From NCBI GenBank assembly GCA_001953115.1, contig LSSL01000004.1, forward strand, positions 1 through 64,000: DNA of 64,000 nt, written 5' to 3'. Source of the DNA: Smittium mucronatum. Its lineage: Eukaryota > Kickxellomycota > Harpellomycetes > Harpellales > Legeriomycetaceae. The notes beneath the pieces are model-generated. The model was not told the DNA's origin, searched no databases, and was given only the letters and a program-made list of their open reading frames with translations. Positions 60,001-64,000 of this stretch are shown here, piece by piece (position 1 is the stretch's first letter; each line of letters opens with the position of its first letter). Position numbers and translations under genes: made by a program.

Positions 60001-63000
60001 TTCAAAACTGAAATCTAATTGTGATTACAATGAAAATAAATTTTAAAAAAACTCTTTTATTATAATGACAACAATTATTTGAATTATTTACATACCAAAT
60101 TTTCTAAATCGAGTGATATTCAAAAAATTCGGTCTCTTTTTGTTAATTTTACCTATAAAAGTTAAAAATACAGTTTAAAAAATTAATTGAGCTAATAAAT
60201 TCCAAAAATACTGGCTTTCTTATACTAACCTATTAAATTTAAAAAAATTAATCAAAGTTCTAAAGAAAACGTACTTAATTTTTTTTGAAGTGAGGAGAGA
60301 TTAAATTCTCTCTACAAATCTTTATCTTTTTTCTCGATCTTTTTATGGTTTTTCCACTCTGAAGTATTTAAAGTATTTTTTTATTATTATGAAATATTTT
60401 AATATAGATAATCATAAATACTATACTCAGTTAAAATTATCACTAAATGAATACTCATATTTTCACTTTACTACGTGATTTTATGATATATAACTCCTTT
60501 TTTTGAAAAAAAAAGTGAACTATTGCTCTTAATGAAGAGTTCGTGGAACATGCTAACTATTCTTATATACTTATGTATAAAAAAAATAATTCCAAATATT
60601 ATATAACTTCATCATATGGATCTTGAAAGGAGATATTTTAATTAAACAAATATTATTAAATAAAATGTTTATAATTTCTCCCCCTAATTAAATTCATATA
60701 AATTTTACTGCTTTAGTATTATATCACGAAGAAGACAAGAAAATAATTTCAAAAAATACAATGGATACATATTCGCAAAATTTTCAAGTGTTTTTTTTTA
60801 TTTTAGCAATTATTACTTTTTTTTAATACTAAATTTATAATTAACAGCAATTAAAATTGATAATAATAAATTCATTATTAATGTAAAAAAAAAAATTCTA
60901 AGATTTTTTACGATAATATAGCACCAAAATAGTATCTATACGTATTTTACACGACTATTTTAAAATAATTTTAGAAAAATCTTTTGTTAATTTCATCTAT
61001 TTAAACGCCTATATCATAATTAAATTATATTTATTATCATCAAAATTGGCATATAAATAATATCCTGGGTAACTTTGAATTCCCAAAAATTAGTAAGTAA
61101 AAATTTTTATTTTACTTATTTATTCTATATTTTTTTCAAAATATTAAATAAAAAATTCTAAAAAAACATTTATCTTTTCGTTTTTTATATTTCCAAGCCA
61201 ATAAATAAAAATCAAAAATCCTGATATTTGAGCATCAATATAGATGTATATTTTCACGATAATCTGTACAAGTAATTATAATGATAATATTTTATCTCAA
61301 CATATTGTATTATTAAAATAATTTTAACGAAATTTTACCAATTTTTTTTTGAAAATTCTATACAAAGTCTTCAGCGATTAAAGACCAAAATTTTCATCAT
61401 TTTTTTGATTTATTCGATAAAAAAATATATTTATACATTTGGAAAATTCCTGGAGTGAGCTTTAAGAATGTTATAGAGCTTAATAATTTTCTAATAAATA
61501 TATATTTCTCGCCTAGATGTTTTATTATTAAATAATAACATTAAATATTGTTAAATATTGAAAAGTCTATTATTTATTATTTTAATAGAAGAAAATTTTA
61601 TAAACTACTGTTAAATTTCCATAGGGAAATTTTGGAATAAAAATACTTTTTTATAAATGATAATTTAATTTTATCATTTATTAACCTTCAAAATCCCAAA
61701 AAATAATAATATAACATTTCTGCAATATTTTGCACAATATAATTATAGAGCAAAACAATATTAAAAAATTAAAAAAAATTAATTTATGCCATTTTAAGCA
61801 AAAATATTGCTTTTTTTTCCAGAAAAAATATCCTGGAGAAAAATAATGACATTTTTTTCTCTTTCTTATATACAAATTTAAGTAATTTTATATAATAATA
61901 TGGGCATTTTTAGGTAAATCTAACTGATTCTCTTTTTTTTCTGGTGGAAAATTATAATATATCTGGAAATCATAAAAACTATAAATAAAACATTAAAGGG
62001 TTATGATTTTAGATTCTTGCCTGATTTTATTGAAAAAAATTATTAAACTCAGTCTTCTTGACTTTTATTTATCCAGCTGATAAAGCAAATCCAAACCAAA
62101 ATATATAGATTTGGTATATCCAACCATTCTGAAATTATAAAAAAGAATTTGTGTTTCATTGTGATATATTACTAATTACTATAACTTCATGATGGTAATT
62201 ATTTCAGCCGATAAATAAACAAATCTTACGAATATCACCAAAATTATACCTCCACTGCAGCATAAATAAAAATAAAACTAATAGAAAAATAATGAAAAAA
62301 TTGCTAAATCTTCCAAGTAATCAATATTCTTTTTACCAATAGTTATTTACTTGAATTTTTATTTTACTCGGCAGACCATGATATATTCAATAAATTTTAC
62401 CGAAATTCTTCTGAATTTTTTCAAAAAACATCAGAATATATTATAAAAATAGGAATCACAAGATTAAAATCATAATAACTTTAAAAAATATCAATATAAA
62501 ATTCTATCCAGAATGTAATTATAGATATAAATTCTACTTCTTTAAAAATTCTTGGTGTATAAAATGATTCAAAAATAATAACTTTATCAACAATTTTCGT
62601 TGAAAACAATAAAATTGTTTTTAATCTAACTGAGTTTCTTTTTTCCATGAGATTTTTAATTAAATTTATCAAATAATAATAATAATAATTTAGCTTTATT
62701 TTCATATTTAAGGGGACAAAAAATCACCGAAAATCTTAGTTCTCGATATTAAATATCTTCTGCACATCTTAAGATATATTTTTTAAAATACTGGTTAATA
62801 GTGAATACATAAAAATAGCAATTAAAAATAATACATTAAATTTATGATATTTTTTCAAAAAATATTAATACCTAATCTATTATTTATCTTGATTTTATTG
62901 GGTGTATTAAAAAAATATTAATATTTTATTGAAGGTTATTTTGCTTAAGGCAAAGATATATATGATTGATTTTTTTTTCTTCCAAAAGAACTATAACAGT

Positions 63001-63655
63001 TTCTGAATATATTTTCTATTCAGAAGCTGCTGTATTTAAATTGAAAAAACTATTAATGAAAAATATGTCTGTTTATAGATTGAAAGTTTTGAACTTTGGA
63101 GAATTAAGTACATATGAAATATTCGATAAATTTTCTCTATTCGGTCTCATTTTGTGAAAATAAAAGGGAAAAATTATCCTCTATTGCTGATATTAGTTTT
63201 AAAAAAACTTTTGTCACTCTGAAGATATATTTTCATAGTATTTTATTTCTCCGTAGTTATATATGCACTCTAAATCTACATATTTAATAATTACGATTGA
63301 TTCGTTTAAGATTATTTGTTTATTTTGGTGGTTTTACATAATTAGTATCGACCTTTAACAGCTTTATTATAACTCTAAAGCCCTTTTTTTATTTATTGTA
63401 TAAATATTTAACCCTTGAATATAATTTAGAATTTTTTTTTTTCAAACTTATAAACCTATATTTTAGAGTATATTGGATTTGATTCAGCTAAAAAATCAGT
63501 AAATATATAATTTTCTATAAATTTCCACAGATTTAAGAAATAATGGACAGAAATTGTAATCACCATTTATTTTCATCCGCAACTTTTGTGAATATTCGAC
63601 AAAAAAAAACAATTTAAAAAATTTTTTGTGGTTTTTTTTTTTTTTTTTTTTTTTT
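57053..63655. other. Gene-free, extremely A+T-rich stretch
   Basis: About 6.6 kb with no supported gene. Open frames at 59706-59979, 61681-61875, 62481-62705 and 62966-63157 are short, Lys/Ile/Phe/Asn-rich and look like chance frames. An (AAT)n run lies near 62675-62690. A 24-base T run (63632-63655) abuts the terminal gap. Confidence 0.65.
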
Positions 63656-64000
63656 NNNNNNNNNNNNNNNNNNNNNNNNNNNNNNNNNNNNNNNNNNNNN
63701 NNNNNNNNNNNNNNNNNNNNNNNNNNNNNNNNNNNNNNNNNNNNNNNNNNNNNNNNNNNNNNNNNNNNNNNNNNNNNNNNNNNNNNNNNNNNNNNNNNNN
63801 NNNNNNNNNNNNNNNNNNNNNNNNNNNNNNNNNNNNNNNNNNNNNNNNNNNNNNNNNNNNNNNNNNNNNNNNNNNNNNNNNNNNNNNNNNNNNNNNNNNN
63901 NNNNNNNNNNNNNNNNNNNNNNNNNNNNNNNNNNNNNNNNNNNNNNNNNNNNNNNNNNNNNNNNNNNNNNNNNNNNNNNNNNNNNNNNNNNNNNNNNNNN
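63656..64000. other. Assembly gap (N to end of window)
   Basis: All N. The preceding poly-T run probably stopped the assembly. Confidence 0.95.

Noticed and set aside
59706..63157. ORFs of 60-74 codons in the terminal A+T desert
   Set aside because: Residue composition (Lys, Ile, Phe, Asn) is what random A+T-rich sequence gives; no motif seen.

Overview
This is a window of an A+T-rich fungal nuclear genome. The fungal call rests on three intact genes: an Mto1-type gamma-tubulin-complex recruiter with a CM1 motif (4535-7731, +), a mitochondrial-type HGG thioesterase (8059-8766, -), and a Cdc11/Nud1-type scaffold of the septation initiation / mitotic exit network (34822-39273, +). A short 71-bp GT-AG intron, a chromodomain Ty3/gypsy element and very long intergenic stretches fit an early-diverging fungus with a repeat-swollen genome. 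I cannot name the lineage from sequence alone; Zoopagomycota-like groups are only a guess.

Layout. 1-649 is a GC-richer dispersed repeat (R1), whose second copy lies at 44259-45467 and contains an assembly gap. 0.65-4.5 kb has no gene but carries two copies of a small repeat (R2) and one TTAA-flanked MITE. 4.5-8.8 kb holds the CM1 gene and the thioesterase, facing each other. 13.36-18.97 kb is a decayed but complete chromovirus-type LTR retrotransposon on the minus strand, with recognisable gag, protease, reverse transcriptase, RNase H, integrase and chromodomain. 20.3-24.0 kb holds a decayed DDE transposase and a second gag-protease relic. 29.1-30.1 kb holds a decayed coding sequence I do not recognise. 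31.1-32.0 kb is a GC-rich patch with a tRNA-like start. 32.3-33.35 kb holds two inverted copies of the same TTAA MITE. 34.8-39.3 kb is the Cdc11/Nud1-type gene. 42.5-44 kb and 46.85-48.2 kb hold further decayed coding patches. From 48.2 kb to the terminal gap at 63656 there is about 15 kb of extreme A+T with no gene, containing only repeat fragments and a tRNA 5' half.

How the genes fit together. The two large genes both encode predicted spindle-pole-body / microtubule-organising-centre scaffolds. In fission yeast the family members Mto1 and Cdc11 are, to my knowledge, physical partners at the pole body. Their linkage here (same strand, about 27 kb apart) may be coincidence. The rest of the window is mobile-element debris of several classes, all broken. 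I found no CRISPR array, rRNA, intact tRNA or new multi-gene system. The newest-looking items are the three-copy TTAA MITE family, the R1 repeat with its flipped hairpin loop, and the unassigned relics at 29.1-30.1 and 31.1-32.0 kb.
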